From Hormiphora californensis (Eukaryota > Ctenophora > Tentaculata > Cydippida > Pleurobrachiidae), in contig CM035350.1 of assembly GCA_020137815.1 (NCBI GenBank), forward strand, positions 9,551,377-9,615,376: a stretch of DNA of 64,000 nt. Reading direction: 5' to 3'. The notes under the pieces were generated by a model. The model saw only the letters and a list, made by a program, of their open reading frames with translations. It had not been told where the DNA came from and did not search any database. Below are positions 8,963 to 20,330 of this stretch, one piece after another; the first letter of the stretch is position 1, and the number at the start of each line of letters is the position of its first letter. The translations under genes were made by a program, and so were the position numbers.

Positions 8963-11900
8963 ATGGTTAAAAATCATCAAAATGACTCTTCGATTGGTGA
9001 TGCTGTCGCCGCTATCGATCATATTTGTGCCTCGTCTCTACAACTAACGAAGAACCCTCTTGCTATACGTGATCTCGCACAAGATGTCAGTCTCTGGAGC
9101 AAGTTACGAGAGTGCCTCTTATTTGGCGATCCAAGCATCAGGAAGAGAGCGACATTTATCACAAATCTTCTGATATCCCACGATTCGGAGTTAAAAGATA
9201 CGCTATCTGATGTTGTTTTGGTTTTGGAAACACTCGAAGAAACTCAAAGTCACATCATTCGTCCTGTGCTAAGTAAAATACACGGTATACATGACGGCTG
9301 TGTCAAGGGATCCATCGAGTTGTGTTGGCTACACGTCATATTCGAGCGATTTCTCAGTCAGGAATCTAAAATGATATCTCGCTGGGGCATGCAATTGTTA
9401 TTGGACCTCCCTGTTTCCATATTTCTATCTCCTGAGGGAACTACAATTATTGCAGATCTCCTAAAGCGACATATTTCAAAGACGTACCTGTTTTACAGAC
9501 CAGCTTTCCAGGAACCGGGTAGCACTCCCCCCGTGGCTCAGCTCCTACTGAAGTTCTTCAGGGAATATTTTAGTCAGGTTTCTGATGGGAGTCATCTATT
9601 TGGGACAATTCTGGAATTGTTGTCTTCAACTAAATTGGGATTTATTCCCCTGACCATGATTTCACATGCGATGAAAGAGCAGCAGCTGGGGTTTGTTTTA
9701 ACATCTGATCATGTTTCAATCCTGTGCACTGTGTTTTCTTCAACGTTGGCTACAAAACCATCAGATGTCAGACAGTATGTAAAGGAGTGTCTACTGGCCA
9801 TGGTGGCTGCAAATCTCACCCAACACTGCAGTGAAAAGGCAATTGACCTCATTCTTCCCCTTCTCGATCTCTCTCCCGATGTTACACCAAAACTTGACAC
9901 AAACACGTTTACCATTTCCCGTGCCAAACTGCGTACAGAGCTGCAAAAGTTGGCGGAGAATCCATTCCGGACAGGTGGGATTTCCAGTCTGCAGGAAACG
10001 ACCGAACCGGGTTTTTTTCCACCGAACCGAACCGAACCGAATTTGAAAAACTTTTTTACCGAACCGAACCGAACCGAACCGAACCGAATTTCGGTAACCG
10101 AACCGAACCGAACCATACAAAACTTTTTCTATATAAATGTTTCTCTAAAAAGTCATGGAGAGCACCGATCAAGGTATTGAGAATCATTCTCTGAAATTTT
10201 GTTAAAAAATGTTTGAAAAAATTTCAAAGTCAATTTTGTGAAAAAATTTTCAAAGTCAATTTTATCGTAAATTTTCTATGTCAATTTTTGCGTACGAATC
10301 GTGTTTCGAATCGGCAATGCTATACGGGAATGGTATTGCTAATTAGCAGGATTAAACGAACCATGAATCGTGTCTCTCTAAATTTCCTAATTAGATTTGA
10401 TGGGGATCACGTATCAGCACAATCCATCTCGGACCCACTAATTACCAACATCACTCCCGTTTAGCATTGTCGATTAGAAACACGATTCGTATACCATAAT
10501 TTACTTAAAATATTTTTCACAAAAAAATTTCACAAAATTTCAGGTAATGATTCTCAATACCTTGATCGATGCTCTCCATGAATTTTTAGAGAAACATTTA
10601 ATTTTGTGAAAAAACTTTGTAAAATATTTCAAAGTCAATTTCGGAAAAAAAATTCTATGTCAACTTTGCCGTACGAATCGTGTTGCGAATCGGTGATGCT
10701 ATGCGGTAGTGCTCTCGCTAATTAGCAGGATTTATTGAAACATGAATCGTTTCCCCTAAACTTCCTAATTAGATTTGATGGGGGATCACGTATCAGCATA
10801 ATCCATCTCGGACCCACTAATTAGCAACATCACTCCCGCTTAGCAATACCGATTCGAAACACGATTCGTACGCAAAAATTGACATAGAAAATTTTCCATA
10901 AAATTGACTTTGAAATATTTTCCAAACTTTTTTTACAAAATTTCAGAGAATGATTCTTAACACCTTGATCGGTGCTCTCCATGAATTTTTTGAAAAAAAA
11001 AGTTTCTGAATTTGTTGACGCTCTCATGAGGACACGATTCGACGGGAAGTCAGGTATCAAATCAATCCATATCGAACCCGCTAACTAGCGAAATCATTTC
11101 CACATAGCACCACCGATTCGAAATAGGGTTAATACGGCGAAATTGACATTGAAATCCATACAATTTTCGTGAAATAATTGAAAAATTTTGCATGAAAAAG
11201 CCCGATTTCTGGGCATTTTTTGACCAAAAAATTCGGTGGTTCGGCCAAAATTTCCTACCGAACCGAACCGAACCGAACCGCCCAAAAAACACCGAATTTC
11301 CGAACCGAACCGAACCGAACCGAATATTCGGTCGCTTCCTGCCAGTCTGCTTAACTCACTACCGTGGAGTGGGGAACAGTATAAGGAATACTGTGGGATG
11401 GTCGCTGAGCCTCTTCGAACTTGTGCAACCAATGTTTACATGCCGATAGAAACTGTAGTTGGGCACGCTCTTGTCCTAAACCAGCTATTCGAATTAGACG
11501 AGGTACCAGGTAAAGAGGAGGTGGTAGAGAATTTGAAGGTGGTGTTAGGTCGTGTAGCTGAAACATCGGAGACATACAATAAGCAGTTTATGGATGTGCT
11601 GACTCAGCTTTTATTCACACTCGGAGTGAAAGATAACTGTATCACTGACTGGTTTCCTCTTCCAGTTAGAGATATTTCGGAGCAGTATATCCTGCGTCAG
11701 CTTGGTCCGATGGTTAAGAACTATGTGGTTACTAAAATTGATGGGATTGTCATGTTATGGGTCGGGAAACATCTTACCTCCCCTGATCTACCTCTATTGG
11801 AAAGCGCCTGGTTGTTACTTGAGAATTGTGGGGACGATCATTTGATGTGTTTACCAGACCAACTCCATTCCTGGCTTCTCGATGCCATGGACAGAATCAG

Positions 11901-13809
11901 GGATGCTTCAGTAATGGAGACCCTCTTCAAATTGTCCTGTCGGACATTCAAGGAAGACAACCTTGAGGGCACCCTGAGGGCAATGTGGACAGTTCTCCAG
12001 GATGCCATGAATACAGCTCGGTTTTGGGTGTTGTTGCGACCTTTCTGTGATGTCCTTGTTCAGTCGATGTGGTCTGAGGACGTGTTTGAGTCTATAACAC
12101 GAGGTTGGATCGAGAAGTTGTTAGGACATGGCCAACACCAAAGGATTCCGTATACACAACACTCGTAGCTTCTCTATCAACTCTTGGAGAGTTTCATGAG
12201 GCCTGCATCGATTTGTTTGTTCGTCTCTCAGTCTTTGGAGGTGTTAGGTCCCGGGAAAAGAAGAACAGGGAAGATTTGCAAGATTTCCTTGGTTCTAGTT
12301 CGTACCAGGAGAGAGTGTGTGCTAGCAGAATTAGAATAATTGCATGTATTAATCAGTGCTTAAAGAGTAAACCCAGCTTTGCATCTTTAATCCTGGAACG
12401 GTACTTGAAAGAGTTCTTCAGCTTTGAGAGACCCGCTCTCATGAACTCTGTTCCCAACAGAATCCGAATTAGGATTTGGCAAAGCCTTCTTTGTCTCTTA
12501 CCGACCTTGGTGGAATCGCTCCCGACCGATGAAGTTTTCGAGAAGATTATGAGCTGCTTTGACCGCGATAGCCAGCCCTCTGTGCGATGTTTTATTGAGT
12601 GTGGTATTGGCATCATCCTGGAGATAAATCCAACATTGGTTGAAAAACTATACAGCGATTTGGAAGAATTTGACACACCCCATTCCAACGCATACATTAC
12701 AGCAGTGCAGTCAATTATTGCTCACTTCTTACATTCTCTCCACCTCAAGGGGACCCTAACCCAGATGATGCTAAACAGGGGTCTGGAGAAAGTGATCGTT
12801 TGGACATCGGCCAATAATCACAATATCCGGACATTTGCAGGCGCAGCAGTTCTCAGAATCACCAACCTTTACAAGGAACAAGGGTGGGAGGTACCGAGGG
12901 AGTTTTTACATCAAATCCGGTTCATTTCAACCTTATCTGACTACCAGAAAACCTACGCTAAGTTGTTGAAGTTTAACAAGTACTTTTCTGAGTTTAACAA
13001 CTCCACCCACCTTGACCCTCTTCAACATATTCGCGGGGTTACCCTCACTATATGGTGTCCTGGAGGATGAAATTCCTCCGGGAGGGGGAGTGTCCTAGGA
13101 GTGTAGACCTAGCGATCCCTGTGGATGGACCCCGGGTCACAGGGTTAGCTGCGGGTTGTGGTGGCCAGGAGGCTGGATACCTAATTTCCTGGAAGGATGT
13201 GTTGGTTGAGGCCGGGGCAGGGGATTCACTCCAGAAGAAAATCACCCCTTGGCAACTCATGGCATCCTCCCTGGATTTGAAATGTAAACGATCCAGCCAT
13301 GGAGAGTTAGTTGTATTTGCCTCATTTGTTGATAAACCAACTAACCTGGGTGGCCTATCACGAACCTCAGAGATATTTGGAGTACGGACTCTAGTCGTGA
13401 ATAGCTTGGAAATCCTTAACAACAAGGAATTCAAATCGCTAAGCCTCACCTCAGAAAAGTGGTTGGAGATTCAGGAGGTTCCTCGAGATTTGGAGTCCGT
13501 GACAGCCTATCTGAAGCACGCCTAAGGAGGTGGAAGGGTATACCATTGTCGGCATTGAACAGGCTACGAACAGTGTCCCTTTACAGAGGTTCAAATTTCC
13601 CTACTCGGTCCATTCTCGTCCTGGGCAGGGAGAAAGATGGGGTTCCCGCTCCCGTTCTGGACCTTTTTGATGTATGTGTAGAGATACCCCAAACGGGGGT
13701 CATCAGGAGTCTAAATGTTCACGTAACTGGGTCTATTGCAGTGTGGGAGTACACTCGACAAGTCCTGGAGTCTGGTGGAGAGGTCATGGATCTCCAGAAG
13801 GGTGCTTAA
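8963..13809 (+). pseudogene. TARBP1: TARBP1-like tRNA 2'-O-ribose methyltransferase, broken
   Basis: The C-terminal part carries the SpoU/TrmH fold signatures: ASFVDKPTNLGGLSRTSEIFG (about 13320-13380), LVLGREKDGVPAPVL, and the knot motif CVEIPQTG-IRSLNVHV, ending WEYTRQVLE. This order and wording match TARBP1, which methylates G18 of certain tRNAs. The upstream part is long, helical and HEAT-like, as in TARBP1. The reading frame is broken repeatedly: a 1.35 kb hAT-type element at 9992-11341, a frame change at about 12105-12150, another near 13030-13075, and single-base shifts near 13515 and 13600. No introns are visible over about 3.5 kb of coding sequence, unlike its neighbours. A decayed, possibly retroposed, copy is the simplest reading; base-calling errors could explain some of the shifts. 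No poly(A) tract is seen at the end. Confidence 0.85.
9992..11341. mobile_element. Non-autonomous hAT-type element in the TARBP1-like exon
   Basis: The 8-bp target duplication CCAGTCTG (9984-9991 and 11342-11349) and terminal inverted repeats CAGGAA(A/G)CGACCGAA mark a hAT element. Just inside the ends are arrays of the CCGAA / CGAAC pentamer (10012-10112 and 11262-11325). The interior contains several inverted copies of a block with GATCAAGGTATTGAGAATCA (about 10170, 10550, 10950) and of ACGAATCGTGTTTCGAATCG, so most of the element can fold back. No transposase frame is present. Removing the element and one target copy would leave the flanking TARBP1-like frame in register (ISSL then LNSLPW). 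Confidence 0.88.
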
Positions 13810-14053
13810 CGGGTTGTGAGGTTCGAATAGGGTGCTTAGCATGTTGTAAGGTTCGTCCGTCACCAATGCTACAAAGTGGTAGTAGAACTGGAACTTCTCA
13901 GTATTCTGTTTTGTTGTGGTTTATTGTGACATTCGGGTATTTATTATTTTAACTTTTGGGAAAATACTGTTTTTGATACCAATATTATTCAACACGTTTT
14001 GTAACTCTAACACTTCTGTTCTATTACACTTCGATTCTGTTATTACACTAGTC

Positions 14054-17000
14054 ATGACAAATGGTCTGTGTGAGATTTGCAATGAATTTCTATTGGTGCC
14101 CCGGTTTCTTCCCTGCCTGCACAGTTTCTGCTCAAGTTGCCTGGATCGCTCCATTTCAACTACAGAGAGACGGATTGTTTGCGTGACGTGTGGAGAGGGA
14201 AACACCGTTAAATCAGTGAAAGATCTGCCACTAAACCCTGTCTATTTGCACAATGCTAACAGCACTTTTAGACCAGTGGCGTGTTTTGTGTGTGGGGGAT
14301 CTGCTCAGTTGTCCTGCGAAACATGTGATGAGGTATGTGATGTGAGGTACTAAAAAGTTAGACCTATGTGTCTTATAAAAAGTTAGATAAAACGAGAGGA
14401 TAACATCCTCTCAAATCTCAATAATCTCTCGAATCTCGATCCTCCATGCACGTTAGGGTTGGCCTCCTTACTGTTGGTTACGAAGTCACCCCTATTATTG
14501 CATATAGGGGTGACAATACCGCTTACCTAAAAATGAGAATTTACAGGACCTTCTCATGAAAAGTTATCGAAAACTTGTCTAAAACCTATCTAAAACGTAT
14601 GGTACTAGTTTGTATAGTAACCAGGACCTGAATTCTACAGAAAGTAACGACCGGTAGCGATTCCAACACATGTTTAACAACAGAGGTGTGTCGCATAACT
14701 CCTTATATGGGCATAAAATTCCAATCTTGTGGAATTTATTCTGACTCGACTATAGCTTAGTTATCAATGAATCCACCTCTAATACCTTTGGAATGGCATT
14801 TTGCACATTTCTGAAGCTTTTTGTAGCCAAATTCCAGCATCTTCATAGTTTTCCAAAAACAAAAACAGTGTTAATGGCCAAAATATCGAAAAATTCCGGT
14901 ATGTAATGGTAGCTCAGACAATTTCCTCGGTATGTTCAAAAAATTAGAACTTTCTGTTTTGTAGTTTGGACACAGGAATTTTTTTCCCGCCGTACAAGCG
15001 ATATTATTACCCCTCCGTGAGCTAGCGCAGAGGGGGAATTTCATTACCAATCCTTACTGTAAGTTTAGTACCTCGGTACGGAGTGGCTTAGGGCTATGAA
15101 TCGGAGATAAGCACCGCCGGCTTACCCAGTGATTGGGAGAGACCCACCACTTGACTTTGACTCTCCCCTCAGGAATATTGTGAGGGTTGTGGTAAGGTCC
15201 ACCAAAAGATGCGGGCAACTAAGGATCACAGTCTGAGACCATGTACCGATACCGGTCAGTCTCTCTCCTGCTCAGCCCACACCAACGCTGCCCTAGAGCT
15301 TTCAATAAAACTTTAAAAAAGCTCTTGGTACGATGACGGACGCAAAGCCAGTAAAAAAAAACCCCTCCTTTACATTCTAATAAAGGGCCCAAATAGGGGC
15401 ATTTGATTGTCTTTTTAATTTTTAAAAAAAAACCAAATATTTAGAGGGGGCACGAGTGGGCCCACGGCGGGGGTTGCCAGCAGTTTTAAAGGAACCCCCC
15501 GCCAATTCATAACGACCTTTGAGAGCCTGGAGGTTCTTTAAAAAAATCTCAGCCTAAAAAAGAGAAAAAGAAAGGGGAGTGTTGTGTCGGGTAAAACCAC
15601 CGGAAAAGGTGATGAAGCACCCCCCGTACTCCGAGACCAAAGGGGGGAAAGAGGAGAGAAGGGAAAAAGAGAGAGAGAGAAGAGGGGAGAAGAAAGGAGG
15701 AGGAGAGAGGAAGAGAGAGAAAAAGAAAAAGAGGAAGGGGAAAAGAGAGGGGAGAGAAAGAGAGAGAGAGAGAGAAGAGAAGAAGAGAAGAGGAAAAGGG
15801 GAAAAAGAAAGAGAAGGGGAAGAAGAAGAGAGAAAAGGAGGAAAGAGGAGAGCAAATAACTAAGGATAAAAACCCCCCCCCATATATAAAAACTAATTTT
15901 TTCTTTTCTCCTCTTTTCATTTTTTCTCTTCTCTTTCCCTCTCTCTTCCCCTTTTTCTATCTCTCTCCTTTTTCTCTCTCAGGTGTGCCAAGGGACCCCC
16001 CAGATATCCAGACAACTGGTTAAGCGGGTCGAGGGTGAAGGAGGAGAACAATACGTTTGAGGGAGCGAATCCGTGAGAGAAGGGTAGAAACATCTGGTTT
16101 TTTTTGGGGGGGCAATGATAAAGAAAGAACTGATCCACAGTTTTTTTATGTAGGAAATTTGGGAAAGGTTTGGGGTGCTGGGGGAAAAGGATGAGGGGAA
16201 GGGACAAACCTAATAGATGAGGTTTCATGGAGTTGCGATTTTTAGGGTGAGGACAATCTGGGACGCCCCTTCTCCATTAATAAATTAAAACTGGAAGTAA
16301 TTGATCTGTTGTATATTTTGAGAATAGGGGGTTTGTTACGATGAAAAATCTGCAGACTGGGAGTATAAAACCATCACCCGTCACAGTTTATTTTTCATAC
16401 CCCCAGTTAGAAAACAAGGGGGAGGTGGAAAATGGGTTTTTGGGGAAACCCTCAGTTGGGGGAAAAAGGGTGGGTACAGAAGGGTCGTTTTGAAAGACGA
16501 ATTGAAAAAAGTAAAAAAAGAAGAAGTTTTTTTTTGGGCCAATTTAAAACCAGTTTTGGCTTCCTATATTTAGGGAATAAAAAATATCAAAACCCCTTTA
16601 ATGGTGTGTTTCCGTACCTATTCTAACTACATTGTCCCGATAAAAAATCTGAAATCGTATTATCACCAGGATAATTGTAAGTCGTGCCAAGATCAATGGC
16701 TCTGGAAAGGACGAAGTTTGGGGTTGTTCTAAGAAGTGTCTAGTCCCAGTTCAGCCTGTTGTCGCATGCTCTAGTAAGTTGTTGAGTTGGTTACGAAGTC
16801 TCCACTATTACGCTGTATAGCTCGCGTTGAGGGCTGATTTCATTACCAAGTTGTTGAAAAGGTGAAACCACTTCCCCTGTCCCCCAAATCTAACCGCATT
16901 CCCCCATTATAGACACCGGACAGATAGCACTGGGTATAACAACGGGAATCATCCTTCTCACCCACACGAAGTTCTTCAAGTTTGGAGCTAAGGGAACCTA

Positions 17001-17573
17001 CCCTGGTCAGCTGTTGAGCACTACTGCCCTGGCATTCAGTTCCGTTGGTAATGTCGTGGTAGCGGACCAGAAACTAAATAGAGTTTCAGTCTTTGCACCT
17101 GATGGACAGTTTGTGATGTGTTTTGGAACCACACCAAAAGATGTTAGTTGTCGTGAAATTAGGGATTTTCACCCAACTTTACCTGTTGTCTTTGAAGTTC
17201 ACCTTTATCATTCTCTGAACGGGGAACCAGAAACTGCCCAAACTATTCTTCAACTAGCCACATCCATTATACATCCATTATATGCCAAACTAGCCACATT
17301 ATATGCCAAACTCTCTTACAGGGAACACCGAGGGAACACTCCTTAAAGGAACCTGTTGCCCTTGCCCTTGATGAGAAGGATTATGTTTATGTTGTGGATA
17401 AGGGAAACAATCGTGTACCAGTATTCGATCATGAGGTAGGTTTTTAGTGTTGGTAGTTACCATCAGTGTTTCATCAGTTTTTTGAAAGTTTACTTATTTT
17501 TGTTTTTCGACTTCCCCTTTTTATCAACCTTTTTTTTGTGACCTGATTCCCCTCCCCCCAGGGTCTTTTCTGA
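14054..17573 (+). CDS. RING / B-box / NHL protein (small TRIM-NHL-like)
   Basis: Five exons are consistent in phase: 14054-14332, 15173-15254, 16913-17142, 17322-17435 and 17562-17573, giving about 238 aa. The N-terminus is a C3HC4 RING (CEICNEFLLVPRFLPCLHSF, CSSCLD, CVTCG), so an E3 ubiquitin ligase is expected. A B-box follows (CFVCGGSAQLSCETCDEEY, CEGCGKVHQKM, DHSLRPC). The C-terminal part has two NHL beta-propeller repeats (NVVVADQKLNRVSVFAPDGQ; YVYVVDKGNNRVPVFD). It is short for the TRIM2/3/71 class: the coiled coil, the filamin domain and four of the usual six NHL repeats are not seen. Extra exons could hide in the unreliable stretch 15300-16640, although the phases join without them. 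Confidence 0.8.
14474..15050. mobile_element. hAT-like element with TTGGTTACGAAG ends (577 bp)
   Basis: The left end TTGGTTACGAAGTCAC and right end ATTTCATTACCAA are inverted relatives, and a 9-bp direct repeat TCCTTACTG flanks it (14465-14473, 15051-15059). It lies in intron 1 of the RING/B-box/NHL gene. Two much shorter relatives with the same ends occur at 16786-16849 and 51868-51925. Confidence 0.8.
15300..16640. other. Low-complexity purine tract and poor-quality sequence
   Basis: This intronic stretch holds a GA/AAG-rich tract (15560-15860), many runs of 6-10 identical bases and no stable repeat register. It looks like collapsed or mis-called repetitive DNA. Frames in it are by-products of base composition. 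Confidence 0.6.
16786..16849. mobile_element. Micro-MITE of 64 bp, TTGGTTACGAAG family
   Basis: The ends TTGGTTACGAAG and TTTCATTACCAA match the 577-bp element, and an 8-bp repeat GTTGTTGA flanks it (16778-16785, 16850-16857). It appears to be an internal-deletion derivative of the larger element. Confidence 0.8.
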
Positions 17574-18052
17574 AGAGTTAGGCGGATGAATTTGAGATAA
17601 ACTTCCTTAAAACCCAGTAGATATATCCCTTTTAAAGGGGTTTTCCCTGTTATTGGACACCCCCACCCAAATTTACCACCCTAGAGTGGTGATAGTAAAT
17701 CTTGCAGACGAATTGTAGGCAGTAGTGTAGGGTGGAAAATTTGGTGGGATTATACCCTTCCCCAATTGCCCAGGGCCAGGGTTAATCGTGGAGGGTGGGT
17801 TTTTAGTGGTAGGAAAAGAGGTTACAATGAAATATTTTAATTAATTTTGTTTGTTTTTAGGGGTTTTTACTGTTTGAATTTAATTTGTAATAAAGTTTTT
17901 GGAGTGTTATATTTTAAGTTTTAATATTTTTGTTTTCAATAAAGTTTTTCTTTGTCATTTTATCGATTGATTGTTTTCCTCTCTCGTGTTTGTAGTTTAG
18001 TTTTACCCTCCTATGATATGACCCCTCACAAAACCTCCATTCCCAGTTAGTT
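17574..18052. other. Intergenic: RING/NHL 3' end and BAP18 promoter side
   Basis: AATAAAGTTTTTGGAG (17889) and CAATAAAGTTTTTC (17938) are possible poly(A) signals for the upstream gene. No coding sequence was seen. Confidence 0.5.
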
Positions 18053-19372
18053 ATGATGGCGGGGATAGATGGAAGGGGCAGTCGAGGGTACTACTCCGAA
18101 CAGCGTGAAAACAGAGACCACCAGATGGCTCAACAGAGAATGGCCGAGCACCGACTCCAAGAACAGAGAATGGCGGAGCAGAGACTTGCCCAACAGCGAA
18201 TGCTGGAAGAACGCGGCCTGGCCCCACCGCAACCCCACCACAGTTACCGGGAACACCAGAGAATGAGTGATTACCGGGCTGCCGAGATGAGGTTAGGAGA
18301 GCACAGGCTGAACGAACAGAGATATGGTCATGATCACCATCACAGAATTGGGGAACACAGGGTGAGGGACTGGAGAGTCCCCTCGGGGGAGAGACAACCC
18401 CCACCTGCTGCAGTGGTCACCACTACCACCACCACTACTGCAGAGGAAGAGGAGGGGGATGATGTGGGGGTCGGGGAGGAGGTAGAAGAGGAGGTGAATC
18501 CAACACACAAGGACCTCCGTCCTACCCCTCAACTTGTAAGTTTTTACAGATCTATCCCGCACCGTGCCTCCAGTTTTAACCTAACTTTTGGCGGGGCTAG
18601 CGATATATTTTATAGTTGTTAATCATGTCTCGTGACCGGTATAAGTTGAAATCATCCCGTTTCTGCAGGTTGCGGATATATACAAGATGGCGGGCAGGAG
18701 TTTTACCCACCTTTCTGAACTAACAGCCCAGCTAGGACGATCCCAAAACTCGGGTGGAGTTAAGTGGAGTGATGAAGAGCTGAAAATGTTGAGAGATGCG
18801 ATCCTTAGGCTATCCGAGTCCATTGATACCATTAGTGATAATATCAAGTCAAAGACGGTGTAAGTTGAGCAGGCGCGCGCGCCAAACTGAGAAATTATGT
18901 TGTGTCAGCATTCTAACGATTGCGCATTGGAAGTTGTTTGGCGCTCAAATTCAACAACAAACGAACTTCAAGTTTGTTTATTTGAGATTCAAGTGGCTTT
19001 GCTGTTGCTTTCTAGAGACTCTAACGAAAATTGAGTCTTGACAGTCGTTTGTAGGCTATAATAACCGTGATATCTTTCCAGTGAACAGATAAAAGATATG
19101 ATAAGGAGAGAAAATGCAGCAAAGGCAAACGACCCCGTAAGTAAAAGACATCTACCATGTAGCGATGATATTGGCATACATTACACGCGGCCCGGTCACA
19201 ACCCATTTGAGACAACCCTGTACTTAAAATACAAACATGTAACACACATTCTCCACATCAGGCGACACCGGTAAAGAAAGGACGACCCAGAAAGAAGAAG
19301 AATAGCGAGAGAAGAAAGACGGCCTCCACGGACAATGAACTTTCAACATCCATGGTGCTAGACCAGAACTAA
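18053..19372 (+). CDS. BAP18: BAP18-like chromatin complex subunit (SANT-type)
   Basis: Four exons: 18053-18535, 18669-18859, 19082-19136 and 19262-19372 (TAA), phases matching, 279 aa. Exons 2-3 encode the BAP18 core: a helical stretch (FTHLSELTAQLG), then a SANT/Myb-like segment (VKWSDEELKMLRDAILRLSE) and VEQIKDMIRRE. Vertebrate BAP18 (C17orf49) belongs to NURF/BPTF- and MLL1-associated complexes that read promoter chromatin. Exon 4 has a basic AT-hook-like KKGRPRKKK. The first exon is lineage-specific: a 160-residue extension of repeated QRMAEHRLQEQRMAEQRL units, then poly-Thr and an acidic run. The protein is therefore about 100 residues longer than the human one (172 aa). Confidence 0.85.
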
Positions 19373-19492
19373 ACTTTGATTTTCTTAGTCTAGCTCCTAC
19401 ACCAGGCGACGTTGAGTGCAGCCCAGAAACTGTTGATAATTCACCTAGTTAGAACTATTCAAGGGGTTCCCTCCGTAATTTTCACTTTAAGT

Positions 19493-19619
<127 letters not shown>

Positions 19620-19704
19620 CGAGTAAGAGGAGAAATACAGAGACGGTAAATTAAAAAAGAAGCATAATCTAATCGAAATCCACAACACACAAAGTTTAAA
19701 TATT

Positions 19705-20086
19705 TCAAACAAAAGTACGACCCTCCATATCAGCTTCCTTATTCACAACCACTATACTGTCACAACTTAGTATCTCCTGAATTTCCTCACTGTCCCTTGC
19801 ACCACAACTGCCCCCAAAAGTACCGGGCGGTAAGTTTATCTGGGACAACCTCCGGTATATCCTATCTTGTAGTTCTATCAGCGTGTTGCTATTAGTGTCT
19901 GGCTGATCTACACCCGCACTTGAGACACTCGTCTGGCCACGGTGTTGCGATGCTCCCAGTAGAGAGGTGTGGTACCCAGCAAATATTACCTCCCGGTACA
20001 CGACCATGATGGGTATGGGGTTTAGGGCCACCGGTAATAATCTGAAGGAGAGTAGGGGTTAGAAAGAGACAGACAGACAGATTGGC

Positions 20087-20117
<31 letters not shown>

Positions 20118-20151
20118 TTGGCTGACAGACAGACAGACAGACAGATTGGCT

Positions 20152-20193
<42 letters not shown>

Positions 20194-20198
20194 TTGGC

Positions 20199-20229
<31 letters not shown>

Positions 20230-20235
20230 TTGGCT

Positions 20236-20330
<95 letters not shown>

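Noticed and set aside
15538-15920. Ser/Leu/Phe-rich or Arg/Glu/Lys-rich frames of about 90-120 codons
   Set aside because: Product of a purine-rich low-complexity tract in doubtful sequence.
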